Below are positions 45,183-54,237 of a DNA stretch of 64,000 bases, one piece after another. The stretch's first letter is position 1. Each line of letters begins with the position of its first letter. Below the pieces are notes generated by a model. That model was not told the origin of the DNA and ran no database searches. It saw only the letters and a program-made list of their open reading frames with translations. This DNA is from Actinomycetota bacterium (GTDB lineage Bacteria > Actinomycetota > Actinomycetes > Propionibacteriales > Nocardioidaceae): positions 143,248-207,247 of the forward strand of contig WLJH01000002.1 in assembly GCA_009701885.1 (NCBI GenBank), given 5' to 3'. A program made the position numbers and the translations under genes.

Positions 45183-46619
45183 ATGGCCGACACCACGTTC
45201 CAGAACGTCATCAACGGCGAGCTCGTCGACGCCGCCTCCGGCGCGACGTACGACGTCATCGACCCGACCACCGGCGAGGTCTACGCGCAGGCACCCGCGT
45301 CGGGGGCGGAGGACGTCGACCGGGCTTACGCCGCCGCCGACGCCGCCTTCGAGGGCTGGGGCTGGGACACGACGCCCCAGGACCGGGCCCGGGCGCTGCT
45401 GAGGCTGGCCGACGCCATCGAGGACCGGGTCGAGAAGATCGCCCGGGTCGAGTGCCGCGACACCGGCAAGCCGTTCGGCCTGACCATGGACGAGGAGATG
45501 GGCTACGCCCACGACCACTTCCGGTTCTTCGCCGGAGCCTCGCGGGTGCTCGAGGGGCGCTCCGCGGGGGAGTACATGGCCGACCACACCTCGTGGGTAC
45601 GCCGCGAGCCGATCGGCGTCGTGGGCCAGGTGACGCCCTGGAACTACCCGCTGCTGATGATGATCTGGAAGATCGCCCCGGCCCTGGCCGCCGGGAACAC
45701 CGTCGTGCTCAAGCCCAGCGACACCACCCCGGCCAGCTCGACGCTGCTGGCCGAGATCGCCCAGGAGTTCCTGCCGCCCGGCGTGCTCAACGTCGTGTGC
45801 GGCGACCGCGACACCGGTCGCGCGCTGGTCTCCCACCCGACCCCGCAGATGGTCGCTATCACCGGCTCGGTCCGTGCCGGCATGGAGGTCGCGGGCTCGG
45901 CCGCCACCGACCTCAAGAAGGTGCACCTCGAGCTGGGGGGCAAGGCTCCGGTGATCGTCTTCGACGACGCGGACCTGTCCGCGGCAGCGGAGGGGATCGC
46001 CGGCGCCGCCCTCTTCAATGCCGGCCAGGACTGCACGGCCGCCACCCGCGTGCTGGCCGCGCCGGGCATCCACGACGACCTGGTCGCGGCCCTCGCCGAG
46101 GCTGCGCGGGGCATGCCGACCGGGATGCCCGACCAGGAGGGCGTCTACTACGGCCCGCTCAACAACAGCAACCAGCTCGCCCACGTCTCCGGGATGGTCG
46201 ACCGGCTGCCCGACCACGCCGAGGTCGTCACCGGCGGCACCCGCCACGGCGACCGCGGCTACTTCTACGAGCCGACCGTCCTCTCCGGCCTGCGCCAGGA
46301 CGACGAGCAGGTGCAGACCGAGATCTTCGGCCCCGTGATGACCGTGCAGCGCTTCTCCGACGAGGCCGAGGCGCTGCGCTGGGCCAACGGCGTGAAGTAC
46401 GGCCTGGCCTCGAGCGTCTGGACCGCCGACCACGCCCGGGCCATGCGGGTCTCGCGGCGCCTGGACTTCGGTGCGGTGTGGATCAACACCCACATCCCCT
46501 TCGTCTCCGAGATGCCGCACGGCGGGTTCAAGCACTCCGGCTACGGCAAGGACCTCTCGATGTACGGCCTCGAGGACTACACCCGGATCAAGCACGTGAT
46601 GAGTGCGATCGGTGGCTGA
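45183..46619 (+). CDS. Gamma-aminobutyraldehyde-type dehydrogenase
   Basis: This 478-residue NAD(P)-dependent aldehyde dehydrogenase has VGQVTPWNYPLLMMIWKIAP, the catalytic Glu in HLELGGKAPVIVF, the nucleophile Cys in NAGQDCTAATR and EIFGPVMTVQ. Length and motif set fit the aminobutyraldehyde/betaine-aldehyde group, which oxidises 4-aminobutanal from putrescine to GABA. GABA aminotransferase lies two genes downstream, completing the route. The ATG at 45183 is chosen over an upstream in-frame start because of the promoter position. Confidence 0.88.
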   Translation: MADTTFQNVINGELVDAASGATYDVIDPTTGEVYAQAPASGAEDVDRAYAAADAAFEGWGWDTTPQDRARALLRLADAIEDRVEKIARVECRDTGKPFGLTMDEEMGYAHDHFRFFAGASRVLEGRSAGEYMADHTSWVRREPIGVVGQVTPWNYPLLMMIWKIAPALAAGNTVVLKPSDTTPASSTLLAEIAQEFLPPGVLNVVCGDRDTGRALVSHPTPQMVAITGSVRAGMEVAGSAATDLKKVHLELGGKAPVIVFDDADLSAAAEGIAGAALFNAGQDCTAATRVLAAPGIHDDLVAALAEAARGMPTGMPDQEGVYYGPLNNSNQLAHVSGMVDRLPDHAEVVTGGTRHGDRGYFYEPTVLSGLRQDDEQVQTEIFGPVMTVQRFSDEAEALRWANGVKYGLASSVWTADHARAMRVSRRLDFGAVWINTHIPFVSEMPHGGFKHSGYGKDLSMYGLEDYTRIKHVMSAIGG

Positions 46620-46626
46620 GGCACCC

Positions 46627-47841
46627 ATGAGGATCCTGCTGGTCGGCGCCGGCGGCGTGGGGGCGGCCTTCTGCTCCATCGCCGCCCGCCGCGACTTCTA
46701 CGAGACCATCGTCGTCACCGACTACTCCCTGCAGCGGGCCGAGACGGCCGCGGCACAGGACGCGCGGTTCACCGCCGCGCAGGTCGACGCCTCCTCGGCG
46801 GAGGCGATCACGGCCCTGTGCCGCGAGCACCGCATCACCCACGTCATGAACGCCGTGGACCCGGTCTTCGACATGCCGGTCTTCGAGGGCGCGCTGGCCG
46901 CGGGTGCGGACTACCTCGACATGGCGATGTCGCTGTCCAAGCCGCACCCCGAGCGGCCCCACGAGGTCCCCGGGGTGAAGCTCGGCGACGAGCAGTTCGC
47001 CCGAGCCACCGCGTGGGAGGACGCGGGCCGGCTCGCGCTGGTCGGCATTGGTGTCGAGCCGGGCCTCTCCGACGTCTTCGCCCGGTACGCCGCCGACCAC
47101 CTCTTCAGCGAGATCGACGAGCTCGGCACCCGAGACGGCGCCAACCTGGTCGTCCGCGACGAGGACGGCAACGAGGTGTTCGCCCCGTCGTTCTCGATGT
47201 GGACCACGATCGAGGAGTGCCTCAACCCGCCCGTGGTCTGGCAGGACGGGGACTGGCACACCACCGCCCCGTTCTCCGAGCCGGAGGTCTTCGACTTCCC
47301 CGAGGGCATCGGCCCCGTCGAGTGCGTCAACGTCGAGCACGAGGAGGTGCTCCTCATGCCGCGCTGGGTCGACTGCCGACGCGCCACCTTCAAGTACGGC
47401 CTGGGCGAGGAGATGATCACCATCCTCAAGGTCCTGCACCAGCTCGGCCTCGACTCCACCGAGAAGGTCCGCGTCAAGGGGGTGGAGGTGTCCCCTCGCG
47501 ACGTCGTCGCCGCGGTGCTCCCCGACCCCGCCACGATCGGCCCCCGCATGACCGGCAAGACCTGCGCCGGCCTGTGGGTGACCGGCAAGGACAAGGAGGG
47601 CAGGCCGCGCTCGACGTACCTCTACCACGTGGTCGACAACGAGGAGACGATGCGCGAGTACGGCCACCAGTGCGTGGTCTGGCAGACCGCGATCAACCCG
47701 GTGGTGGCCCTCGAGCTGCTCGCCACGGGGGTCTGGCAGGGCGCCGGCGTGCTCGGCCCGGAGGCCTTCGACGCAGTGCCGTTCCTCGACCTGCTCACGG
47801 CGTACGGCAGCCCGTGGGGTGTGCGAGAGTTGACCCCATGA
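46627..47841 (+). CDS. Saccharopine dehydrogenase family protein
   Basis: This 404-residue protein has an N-terminal Rossmann fold (ILLVGAGGVGAAFCSIAAR) and the C-terminal domain of saccharopine or carboxynorspermidine dehydrogenase-like enzymes (VGIGVEPGLSDVFARY). It starts seven bases after the aldehyde dehydrogenase stop and overlaps gabT by four bases, so it belongs to this operon. Family members reduce or oxidise C-N bonds between an amino acid and an aldehyde or keto acid. A role in condensing or splitting an aminoaldehyde adduct is possible. The substrate is unknown. Confidence 0.8.
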   Translation: MRILLVGAGGVGAAFCSIAARRDFYETIVVTDYSLQRAETAAAQDARFTAAQVDASSAEAITALCREHRITHVMNAVDPVFDMPVFEGALAAGADYLDMAMSLSKPHPERPHEVPGVKLGDEQFARATAWEDAGRLALVGIGVEPGLSDVFARYAADHLFSEIDELGTRDGANLVVRDEDGNEVFAPSFSMWTTIEECLNPPVVWQDGDWHTTAPFSEPEVFDFPEGIGPVECVNVEHEEVLLMPRWVDCRRATFKYGLGEEMITILKVLHQLGLDSTEKVRVKGVEVSPRDVVAAVLPDPATIGPRMTGKTCAGLWVTGKDKEGRPRSTYLYHVVDNEETMREYGHQCVVWQTAINPVVALELLATGVWQGAGVLGPEAFDAVPFLDLLTAYGSPWGVRELTP

Positions 47842-49154
47842 CGCAGCAAGTCCGCCGGTTGGTGACCGACATCCCAGGACCTCGTTCGCTGGAGATGCTC
47901 GATCGCAAGAAGTCCTACGTCGCCGACGGGGTCGGCACGACCCTGCCCGTCTTCGTCGTCGAGGCGGGGGGAGGGGTGCTCGTCGATGCCGACGGCAACC
48001 ACCTCATCGACCTCGGGTCCGGCATCGCGGTGACCACCGTGGGCAACAGCGCCCCGGCGGTCGTGCGCAACGTCGCGGCCCAGCTCGAGGCCTTCACCCA
48101 CACCTGCTTCATGGTCACGCCGTACGCCGGCTACGTCGACGTCGCCGAGAAGCTCGCCCAGCTGACCCCGGGCGACCACGCGAAGAAGTCGGCGCTCTTC
48201 AACTCCGGCGCCGAGGCGGTCGAGAACGCCGTCAAGATCGCCCGCGCCGCGACCGGCAAGGACGCCGTGGTCGTCTTCGACCACGCCTACCACGGTCGCA
48301 CCAACCTCACGATGGCGATGACCGCCAAGAACATGCCCTACAAGCACGGGTTCGGGCCGTTCGCGGGCGAGGTCTACCGCGCCCCGATGTCCTACCCCCT
48401 GCGTGACGGGCTCTCCGGCGCCGAGGCCGCGGCCCGCGCGATCGACGTGATCGACAAGCAGGTCGGCGCGACCAACCTCGCGTGCGTGGTGATCGAGCCG
48501 ATCCAGGGCGAGGGCGGCTTCGTGGTCCCCGCGGACGGCTTCCTGCCGGCGCTTGCCGCGTGGTGCCGGGACAACGACGTGGTGCTCGTCGCCGACGAGA
48601 TCCAGTCGGGCTTCTGCCGCACCGGTGACTGGTTCGCCAGCGACCACGAGGGCGTCGTGCCCGACCTGGTCACCACCGCCAAGGGCATCGCCGGCGGCCT
48701 GCCGCTCGCGGCGGTCACCGGCCGCGCCGAGCTGATGGACGCCGTCCACGTCGGTGGCCTCGGCGGCACGTACGGCGGCAACCCGCTCGCGTGCGCCGCG
48801 GCGCTCGGGGCCATCGAGGAGATGGAGACCCACGACCTGCTGGGTCGGGCCCGTGAGGTCGAGGCGCTGGTGCGCCGCCGGCTGGAGAAGATCGCCGCCG
48901 ACCACCCGGTGGTCGCCGAGATCCGCGGACGCGGGGCGATGCTGGCGATCGAGCTGTGCCGCCCCGGCACCCTCGAGCCCGACGCCGCCCGTGCGGCGGC
49001 GGTCTCGGTGTACTGCCACCGGAGCGGCGTCGTCACCTTGACCTGCGGCACCTGGGGCAACGTCTTCCGCTTCCTGCCCCCGCTGTCGATCTCCGACGAG
49101 CTGCTCGAGGAGGCCTTCGACGTCGTCGCGGAGGCGTTCGCGGCGACCGCCTGA
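47838..49154 (+). CDS. gabT: 4-aminobutyrate--2-oxoglutarate aminotransferase
   Basis: This 438-residue class III aminotransferase has FNSGAEAVENAVKIAR, FDHAYHGRTNLTMAMT, the IEPIQGEGGFVVP region, ADEIQSGFCRTG and the PLP Lys in TTAKGIAGGLPLAAV. These are typical of GabT, which makes succinate semialdehyde from GABA. The ATG overlaps the preceding stop (ATGA). A succinate-semialdehyde dehydrogenase is not clearly present in the window, although one of the two aldehyde dehydrogenases might serve. Confidence 0.92.
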   Translation: MTQQVRRLVTDIPGPRSLEMLDRKKSYVADGVGTTLPVFVVEAGGGVLVDADGNHLIDLGSGIAVTTVGNSAPAVVRNVAAQLEAFTHTCFMVTPYAGYVDVAEKLAQLTPGDHAKKSALFNSGAEAVENAVKIARAATGKDAVVVFDHAYHGRTNLTMAMTAKNMPYKHGFGPFAGEVYRAPMSYPLRDGLSGAEAAARAIDVIDKQVGATNLACVVIEPIQGEGGFVVPADGFLPALAAWCRDNDVVLVADEIQSGFCRTGDWFASDHEGVVPDLVTTAKGIAGGLPLAAVTGRAELMDAVHVGGLGGTYGGNPLACAAALGAIEEMETHDLLGRAREVEALVRRRLEKIAADHPVVAEIRGRGAMLAIELCRPGTLEPDAARAAAVSVYCHRSGVVTLTCGTWGNVFRFLPPLSISDELLEEAFDVVAEAFAATA

Positions 49155-49187
49155 GCCCGGCCGCCGACCGGCTGGGAGACTCGCCGC

Positions 49188-50300
49188 GTGCAGCGTCGTG
49201 ACGTCGTCATCCTCGGCTCGACCGGGTCCATCGGCACCCAGGCCCTCGACCTGGTGCGGGCACACCCCGACCGGTTCCGGGTCGTCGGGCTGACCGCCGG
49301 CGGGTCGAACCCCGACCTGTTCGCCCGGCAGGTCGAGGAGTTCGCCCCCGCAGTGTCCGGCCTGGGCGAGGGGGCCTCGGTCGAGGCCGCCGCGCACCCC
49401 TGCGACGTGGTCCTCAACGGCATCACCGGCGCGGTCGGCCTGCGCCCGACGCTGGCGGCGCTGGAGGCCGGTACGACGCTGGCGCTGGCCAACAAGGAGT
49501 CGCTCATCATCGGCGGCCCGCTGGTCAAGGACCGCGCGCGCCCCGACCAGATCGTCCCCGTCGACTCCGAGCACTCCGCGATCGCCCAGTCGCTCCGCGC
49601 CGGCCGCGCCGACGAGGTACGCCGCCTCGTGCTCACCGCGAGCGGCGGGCCGTTCCGTGGCCGGACCCGCGACCAGCTCGAGCAGGTCACGCCCGCCGAG
49701 GCGCTGGCCCACCCCAACTTCGCCATGGGCACGGTCATCACGACCAACTCCGCCACCCTGGTCAACAAGGGCCTGGAGGTGATCGAGGCGCACCTGCTCT
49801 TCGACGTCCCGTTCGACCGCATCGACGTCGTGGTCCACCCCCAGCAGCTGATCCACTCGATGGTGGAGTTCGTCGACGGCGCGGTCGTCGCCCAGCTGGG
49901 ACTGCCGACCATGCTGGTGCCGATCTCGCTCGGCATGGGCTGGCCCGACCGGGTGCCGGACGCCGAGACCCCGATCGACTGGACCACGGCGGCCGACTGG
50001 CGCTTCGAGCCGCTGGACGACGCGGCCTTCCCGGCCGTCCGGCTGGCCCGCGAGGCGGGTGAGCGGGGCGGCACGGCCCCGGCGGTCTACAACGCCGCCA
50101 ACGAGGCGTGCGTCGCGGCCTTCCACGCCGGTGGTCTGGCCTTCCCCGCGATCGTCGACGTGATCGGCGAGGTCCTCGCGGCCCACGACGTACCCTCGTC
50201 ACCAGGGGAGCTGGACGTCGACGACGTCCTCGCGGCCGACACCTGGGCCCGCGAGGAGGCCGCGCGCCGGATCTCCGGGACCGCCAGCACCACCGCCTGA
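49188..50300 (+). CDS. dxr: 1-deoxy-D-xylulose 5-phosphate reductoisomerase
   Basis: This 370-residue enzyme of the MEP isoprenoid pathway has [17 protein letters not shown] (NADPH binding), [19 protein letters not shown] (metal and substrate), ASGGPFRG and [17 protein letters not shown]. The segment [11 protein letters not shown] replaces the commoner HPTWNMGPV form, while the functional motifs remain. GTG start at 49188, 33 bases after gabT. It begins the dxr-rseP-ispG block. Confidence 0.96.
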   Translation: MQRRDVVILGSTGSIGTQALDLVRAHPDRFRVVGLTAGGSNPDLFARQVEEFAPAVSGLGEGASVEAAAHPCDVVLNGITGAVGLRPTLAALEAGTTLALANKESLIIGGPLVKDRARPDQIVPVDSEHSAIAQSLRAGRADEVRRLVLTASGGPFRGRTRDQLEQVTPAEALAHPNFAMGTVITTNSATLVNKGLEVIEAHLLFDVPFDRIDVVVHPQQLIHSMVEFVDGAVVAQLGLPTMLVPISLGMGWPDRVPDAETPIDWTTAADWRFEPLDDAAFPAVRLAREAGERGGTAPAVYNAANEACVAAFHAGGLAFPAIVDVIGEVLAAHDVPSSPGELDVDDVLAADTWAREEAARRISGTASTTA

Positions 50301-50346
50301 CCGCCCGCGACCGCTGCACCCGGCACCGCCGAGACCGAGGGGAACC

Positions 50347-51708
50347 ATGACCGCGCTGCTCTACCTGCTCGGGGTGGTGCTGTTCGTCGTGGCCATCCTG
50401 GTCTCGATCGGGCTGCACGAGCTGGGGCACATGATCCCGGCGAAGAAGTTCGGCGGGAAGGTGACGCAGTACTTCATCGGCTTCGGGCCCACCGTGTGGA
50501 GCAAGCAGGTCGGCGAGACCGAGTACGGCCTCAAGGCGATCCCGCTCGGCGGCTACGTCAAGATCGTGGGGATGCTGCCGCCGGGTGCCGAGCAGCTCGG
50601 CGAGGTCACCGTCGACGAGGCGGGGAACCAGGTCACGCGGGTCCGCAAGTCCAACACCGGCATGTTCACCCAGCTCGTCTCCGACGCACGCGCCGCGGAG
50701 TGGGAGCTGGTGCAGCCCGGCGACGAGGACCGGCTGTTCTACAAGCTGCCGTCGTGGAAGAAGATCGTCGTGATGGCGGGCGGCCCCACCGTCAACATCG
50801 CGATCGCGTTCGTGCTGTTCTGGGGCATCTACGCCACCTACGGCAACGTCGTGGACGTCGAGGCCGAGGCCGGCCCGCCGGTCATCGACACCGTCTCCGA
50901 GTGCGTGATCCCCTTCGACGAGGAGGGGCGCGCCTGCACCGCCCAGGACCCGCCCGCCCCCGCCTTCGAGGCGGGCCTGCGGCCCGGTGACGTCGTCACC
51001 TCCTTCAACGGCACGCCGGTCACGGGCTGGGACCAGCTGCGCGAGCTGATCCGCGACAACGCCGACGGCGACGCGGTCATCGGCTACGAGCGCGACGGCG
51101 AGCAGCTCGTGGGGGAGACCTCGACCACGGTGCAGGCCCGACCCACCGACGACGCCGCCGAGACCCTGACCCAGGTCGGCTTCCTCGGCGTCACCCCGAC
51201 CGTGCGGCTGGTCACCGAGACCGGCGGCCCGATCTACACCGCCGAGCGGATGGCGGTCATGACCAAGGACACCGTCGTCGCCCTCGGCGAGCTGCCGGTC
51301 AAGGTCTTCGGCGTCGCCAAGGCCATCGTCGGCGTCGAGGAGCGCGCGATCGACAGCCCCGTCTCCATCGTCGGTGGCGGACGGATCGCCGGCGAGGTCT
51401 CGTCGACCGAGTCGCTCGAGCTGGAGGAGAAGGCGGTCTCGCTCGCCGGGCTGGTCGCCGGCTTCAACCTCTTCATCGGCCTGTTCAACTTCCTGCCGCT
51501 GCTGCCCCTCGATGGCGGCCACATCGCCTCCGCCACGTGGGAGTGGGTACGCCGCGGCTGGGCCCGCCTGCGCCGTCGGCCCGACCCCGGGTACGTCGAC
51601 GCCGCCAAGCTGCTCCCCGTCGCGTACGTCGTCGCCTCGGCGCTCCTGGTCATGGGGGTCGTCCTGATCATCGGGGACCTCGTCGTGCCCGTGCAGTTCG
51701 ACGCCTGA
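50347..51708 (+). CDS. rseP: Site-2 membrane metalloprotease RseP/Rip1-like (M50)
   Basis: This 453-residue membrane protease has the zinc motif HELGH at residues 24-28 in the first helix, the third ligand in PLDGGHI (Asp389) in a late helix, and a PDZ domain between (about 195-280; AFEAGLRPGDVVTSFNGTPV). Such enzymes cleave anti-sigma factors within the membrane. Rip1 of mycobacteria is the closest well-known case. A GAGGGGAACC site precedes the ATG. The gene normally adjoins ispG, and here a DUF559 module separates them. Confidence 0.94.
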   Translation: MTALLYLLGVVLFVVAILVSIGLHELGHMIPAKKFGGKVTQYFIGFGPTVWSKQVGETEYGLKAIPLGGYVKIVGMLPPGAEQLGEVTVDEAGNQVTRVRKSNTGMFTQLVSDARAAEWELVQPGDEDRLFYKLPSWKKIVVMAGGPTVNIAIAFVLFWGIYATYGNVVDVEAEAGPPVIDTVSECVIPFDEEGRACTAQDPPAPAFEAGLRPGDVVTSFNGTPVTGWDQLRELIRDNADGDAVIGYERDGEQLVGETSTTVQARPTDDAAETLTQVGFLGVTPTVRLVTETGGPIYTAERMAVMTKDTVVALGELPVKVFGVAKAIVGVEERAIDSPVSIVGGGRIAGEVSSTESLELEEKAVSLAGLVAGFNLFIGLFNFLPLLPLDGGHIASATWEWVRRGWARLRRRPDPGYVDAAKLLPVAYVVASALLVMGVVLIIGDLVVPVQFDA

Positions 51709-51724
51709 CCCTCGACTCTCTTCC

Positions 51725-51778
51725 GCGGACGTCATGCGGGCAGGAGGTCCCGTTCCACAGCACGTATGACGTCCCCGC
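51725..51778. repeat. Palindromic element upstream of the DUF559 gene (inverted relative to the other two)
   Basis: GGACGTCATGCG (51727-51738) pairs with CGTATGACGTCC (51763-51774) with one G-T type mismatch. The loop holds GGAGGTCC, the reverse complement of the GGACCTCC in the two downstream copies, so this copy points the other way. It starts 16 bases after the rseP stop and contains the core GCGGGCAGGA (51736-51745). Confidence 0.8.
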
Positions 51779-51878
51779 ACGGTCCAGGTCGTCTGCACAG
51801 GGTGCGGTGGCGGCCGCGACATCCACAGCCCCCGAGGAGCCAGGTGCGGTCGGCTTCCTGGTGGCCGAGGCTCTGGTC

Positions 51879-52820
51879 ATGGCGAGACTGACCGACCTGG
51901 ACGACCCGTTGCTCGTGGCAGCCCGAAGACTTGCGGAGACGCAGGACGGGGTGCTGTCACGCCGACAGCTCTACGCGCTCGGCGTCCCCAGGTGGCTGGT
52001 GCGTCGTGAGGTGCTGGCGCGCCGTTGGGTCCGGGTCGGGGACCAGGCGATCCGACTGCACACCGGTCCACTGTCGCCGCAGGGACACCGCTGGGCGGCG
52101 CTGTTCGTGGGTGGCCCGCGCGCCATGCTCGACGGCGCATCCTCGTTGGTCGCCTCGGGGCTGGAGAGGTTCGACGAGGGGCGCGTGAGAGTCTCCGTGC
52201 CGCGAGGAGCCCGGATACGTCAACGGCGCGCCTACGACGTCCGGCAGACCCGTCGCTGGTCGGCCGACGACCTGCTCCGCGGCACGGGGGTCCCCAGGAC
52301 CCGTCCGGCGGTCGCGGCGGTGCGAGCAGCCCTGTGGGCTCGCACCGACCGCGAGGCGACGTACGTCGTCACGGCCGCTGTCCAGCAGGGGCTCGTCAAG
52401 CCTGCCGAGCTCGGTGTCGAGCTGCTGCGCATCCGACGCGACCGACGTCGAACGATGTTGCACGAGCTGGTCAACGAGCTGCTCGACGGCGCGAGGTCCT
52501 TGGGTGAGCTCGACGTCGCCCGAGCCCTCAAGGCGCGCGGCCTCCCCGCGCCCCAGCGTCAGGTGCTGCGGCGGGACGGGCGTGGCAGGTACTACCTGGA
52601 CCTCTACTGGCCTCAGTTCCGGCTCGTGGTGGAGATCGACGGCATCCACCACACCTGGGCCGAGAGCGTCGTCGGCGACGCACTTCGCCAGAACGCCCTG
52701 ACACTGCAGGGCGACCGGGTCCTCCGGCTACCGCTGCTCGGCTTCCGGCTCGACCGGGAGGCGTTCCTCGACCAGGTCGAGCTGGCCATGGTGGCCGGAG
52801 GCCTCCGCCGCGCAGCGTGA
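51879..52820 (+). CDS. AbiEi-antitoxin-like / DUF559 (Vsr-like nuclease fold) protein
   Basis: This protein of about 313 residues has an N-terminal winged-helix region resembling AbiEi-type antitoxins (about 20-60; GVLSRRQLYALGVPRWLVRR) and a C-terminal DUF559 domain. The latter has a PD-(D/E)XK pattern: Asp241 in YLDLYWPQ, then Glu252 and Asp254 in VVEIDGIHH, and DALRQNALTLQGDRVLRL. All putative catalytic residues are present. Family members are common in actinobacteria, often as single genes, and their function is not established. No AbiEii-like toxin is adjacent. It sits between rseP and ispG, bracketed by three palindromes, and looks inserted into a conserved operon. The ATG at 51879 is the first start that gives the family N terminus. 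Confidence 0.8.
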   Translation: MARLTDLDDPLLVAARRLAETQDGVLSRRQLYALGVPRWLVRREVLARRWVRVGDQAIRLHTGPLSPQGHRWAALFVGGPRAMLDGASSLVASGLERFDEGRVRVSVPRGARIRQRRAYDVRQTRRWSADDLLRGTGVPRTRPAVAAVRAALWARTDREATYVVTAAVQQGLVKPAELGVELLRIRRDRRRTMLHELVNELLDGARSLGELDVARALKARGLPAPQRQVLRRDGRGRYYLDLYWPQFRLVVEIDGIHHTWAESVVGDALRQNALTLQGDRVLRLPLLGFRLDREAFLDQVELAMVAGGLRRAA

Positions 52821-52849
52821 TGAGCCTGGGCCCGGCCCTGCTCCGACCC

Positions 52850-52903
52850 GCGGGACGTCATACGGGCTACATCGACGGACCTCCCGCCCGTATGACGTCC
52901 CGC
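52850..52903. repeat. Palindromic element downstream of the DUF559 gene, copy A
   Basis: GCGGGACGTCATACGGG at 52850-52866 is exactly complementary to 52887-52903, a 17-bp stem with a 20-base loop carrying GGACCTCCC. It starts 30 bases after the DUF559 stop and could also stop transcription. Confidence 0.85.
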
Positions 52904-52923
52904 CGAGGCGGCGACCCCTGCCC

Positions 52924-52975
52924 TGGGACGTCATGCGTCCGACTGCACTGGACCTCCCCTCCGTATGACGTCCCA
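52924..52975. repeat. Palindromic element downstream of the DUF559 gene, copy B
   Basis: TGGGACGTCATGCG (52924-52937) pairs with CGTATGACGTCCCA (52962-52975) with one mismatch. The 24-base loop again holds GGACCTCCC in the same orientation as copy A. It ends 15 bases before the ispG -10 box. Confidence 0.85.
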
Positions 52976-52990
52976 CCCACCTGGGCTGAG

Positions 52991-53002
52991 TAGCCTGGGG
53001 GC
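52991..53002 (+). promoter_or_regulatory. Leaderless-type promoter of ispG
   Basis: TAGCCT at 52991-52996, six bases before the ATG, fits a -10 box. It would give ispG its own transcript independent of rseP. The right arm of palindrome copy B overlaps the expected -35 position. Confidence 0.45.
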
Positions 53003-54154
53003 ATGACAGGGATCAGCCTCGGCATGCCCGCAGCACCCCCGCCGGTCCTGGCCCCGCGCCGCCAGACCCGGCAGATCCAGGTGGGCAAGGTGGGGGTCGG
53101 GTCCGACCACCCCATCTCGGTGCAGTCGATGACCACGACGCTGACCTCCGACGTCAACGCCACGCTCCAGCAGATCGCCGAGCTGACGGCGTCCGGCTGC
53201 GACATCGTGCGGGTCGCCTGCCCCAGCCAGGACGACGCCGACGCCCTGCCGGCGATCGCGCAGAAGTCGCAGATCCCGGTCATCGCCGACATCCACTTCC
53301 AGCCGAAGTACGTCTACGCCGCCATCGAGGCCGGCTGCGCCGCGGTCCGGGTCAACCCGGGCAACATCCGCGCCTTCGACGACCAGGTCAAGCAGATCGC
53401 CAAGGAGGCCGCCGACCACGGCACCTCCATCCGGATCGGCGTCAACGCCGGCAGCCTCGACAAGCGACTGCTGGAGAAGTACGGCAAGGCCACGCCCGAG
53501 GCGCTGGTCGAGAGCGCGAAGTGGGAGGCCAGCCTCTTCGAGGAGCACGGCTTCCGCGACTTCAAGATCTCGGTCAAGCACAACGATCCCGTCGTGATGG
53601 TCCGCGCCTACGAGATGCTCGCCGCCGAGGGCGACTGGCCGCTGCACCTGGGCGTGACCGAGGCCGGTCCGGCCTTCCAGGGCACCATCAAGTCCGCCAC
53701 GGCGTTCGGTGCGCTGCTCTCCCAGGGCATCGGCGACACCATCCGCGTCAGCCTCTCCGCCCCTCCGGTGGAGGAGGTCAAGGTCGGCCTGCAGATCCTG
53801 GAGAGCCTCAACCTGCGCCCCCGCCGGCTCGAGATCGTCTCCTGCCCCAGCTGCGGCCGGGCCCAGGTCGACGTCTACAAGCTCGCCGACGAGGTCACTG
53901 CCGGGCTCGAGGGCCTCGAGGTCCCGCTGCGCGTGGCCGTCATGGGCTGTGTCGTCAACGGTCCGGGCGAGGCGCGAGAGGCCGACCTCGGGGTCGCCTC
54001 CGGCAACGGCAAGGGCCAGATCTTCGTCAAGGGCGAGGTCATCAAGACCGTCCCCGAGAGCAAGATCGTGGAGACCCTCATCGAGGAGGCCATGCGGATC
54101 GCCGAGGGCATGGAGGCCGTCGACGGCGCCGGCGTCGAGGTCACGGCCGGCTGA
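53003..54154 (+). CDS. ispG: 4-hydroxy-3-methylbut-2-enyl-diphosphate synthase
   Basis: This 383-residue iron-sulfur enzyme of the MEP pathway has [43 protein letters not shown] and the [4Fe-4S] ligands in [11 protein letters not shown] and [12 protein letters not shown]. It converts the cyclodiphosphate intermediate to HMBPP. dxr and ispG flank the DUF559 insertion. No ribosome-binding site precedes the ATG, in line with a leaderless start. Confidence 0.97.
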   Translation: MTGISLGMPAAPPPVLAPRRQTRQIQVGKVGVGSDHPISVQSMTTTLTSDVNATLQQIAELTASGCDIVRVACPSQDDADALPAIAQKSQIPVIADIHFQPKYVYAAIEAGCAAVRVNPGNIRAFDDQVKQIAKEAADHGTSIRIGVNAGSLDKRLLEKYGKATPEALVESAKWEASLFEEHGFRDFKISVKHNDPVVMVRAYEMLAAEGDWPLHLGVTEAGPAFQGTIKSATAFGALLSQGIGDTIRVSLSAPPVEEVKVGLQILESLNLRPRRLEIVSCPSCGRAQVDVYKLADEVTAGLEGLEVPLRVAVMGCVVNGPGEAREADLGVASGNGKGQIFVKGEVIKTVPESKIVETLIEEAMRIAEGMEAVDGAGVEVTAG

Positions 54155-54225
54155 GCACGCCGTCGAGCACCGGCCACCCCCGACCGGGCCTGCGTGATCA
54201 CCCGGACGCGCGCCCACCGCAGGCA

Positions 54226-54237
54226 TAGGCTGCGCGC
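54226..54237 (+). promoter_or_regulatory. Leaderless-type promoter of the DUF4081-GNAT gene
   Basis: TAGGCT at 54226-54231 lies six bases before the GTG at 54238, matching the TANNNT -10 spacing seen for several genes in this window. Confidence 0.45.

Noticed and set aside
51879..52820. Complete type IV AbiE toxin-antitoxin system
   Set aside because: Only the AbiEi-like winged-helix region is present, fused to DUF559; no AbiEii nucleotidyltransferase toxin gene is adjacent.
51725..52975. CRISPR-like array
   Set aside because: There are only three palindromes, unevenly spaced and in two orientations, separated by a gene, with no cas genes.
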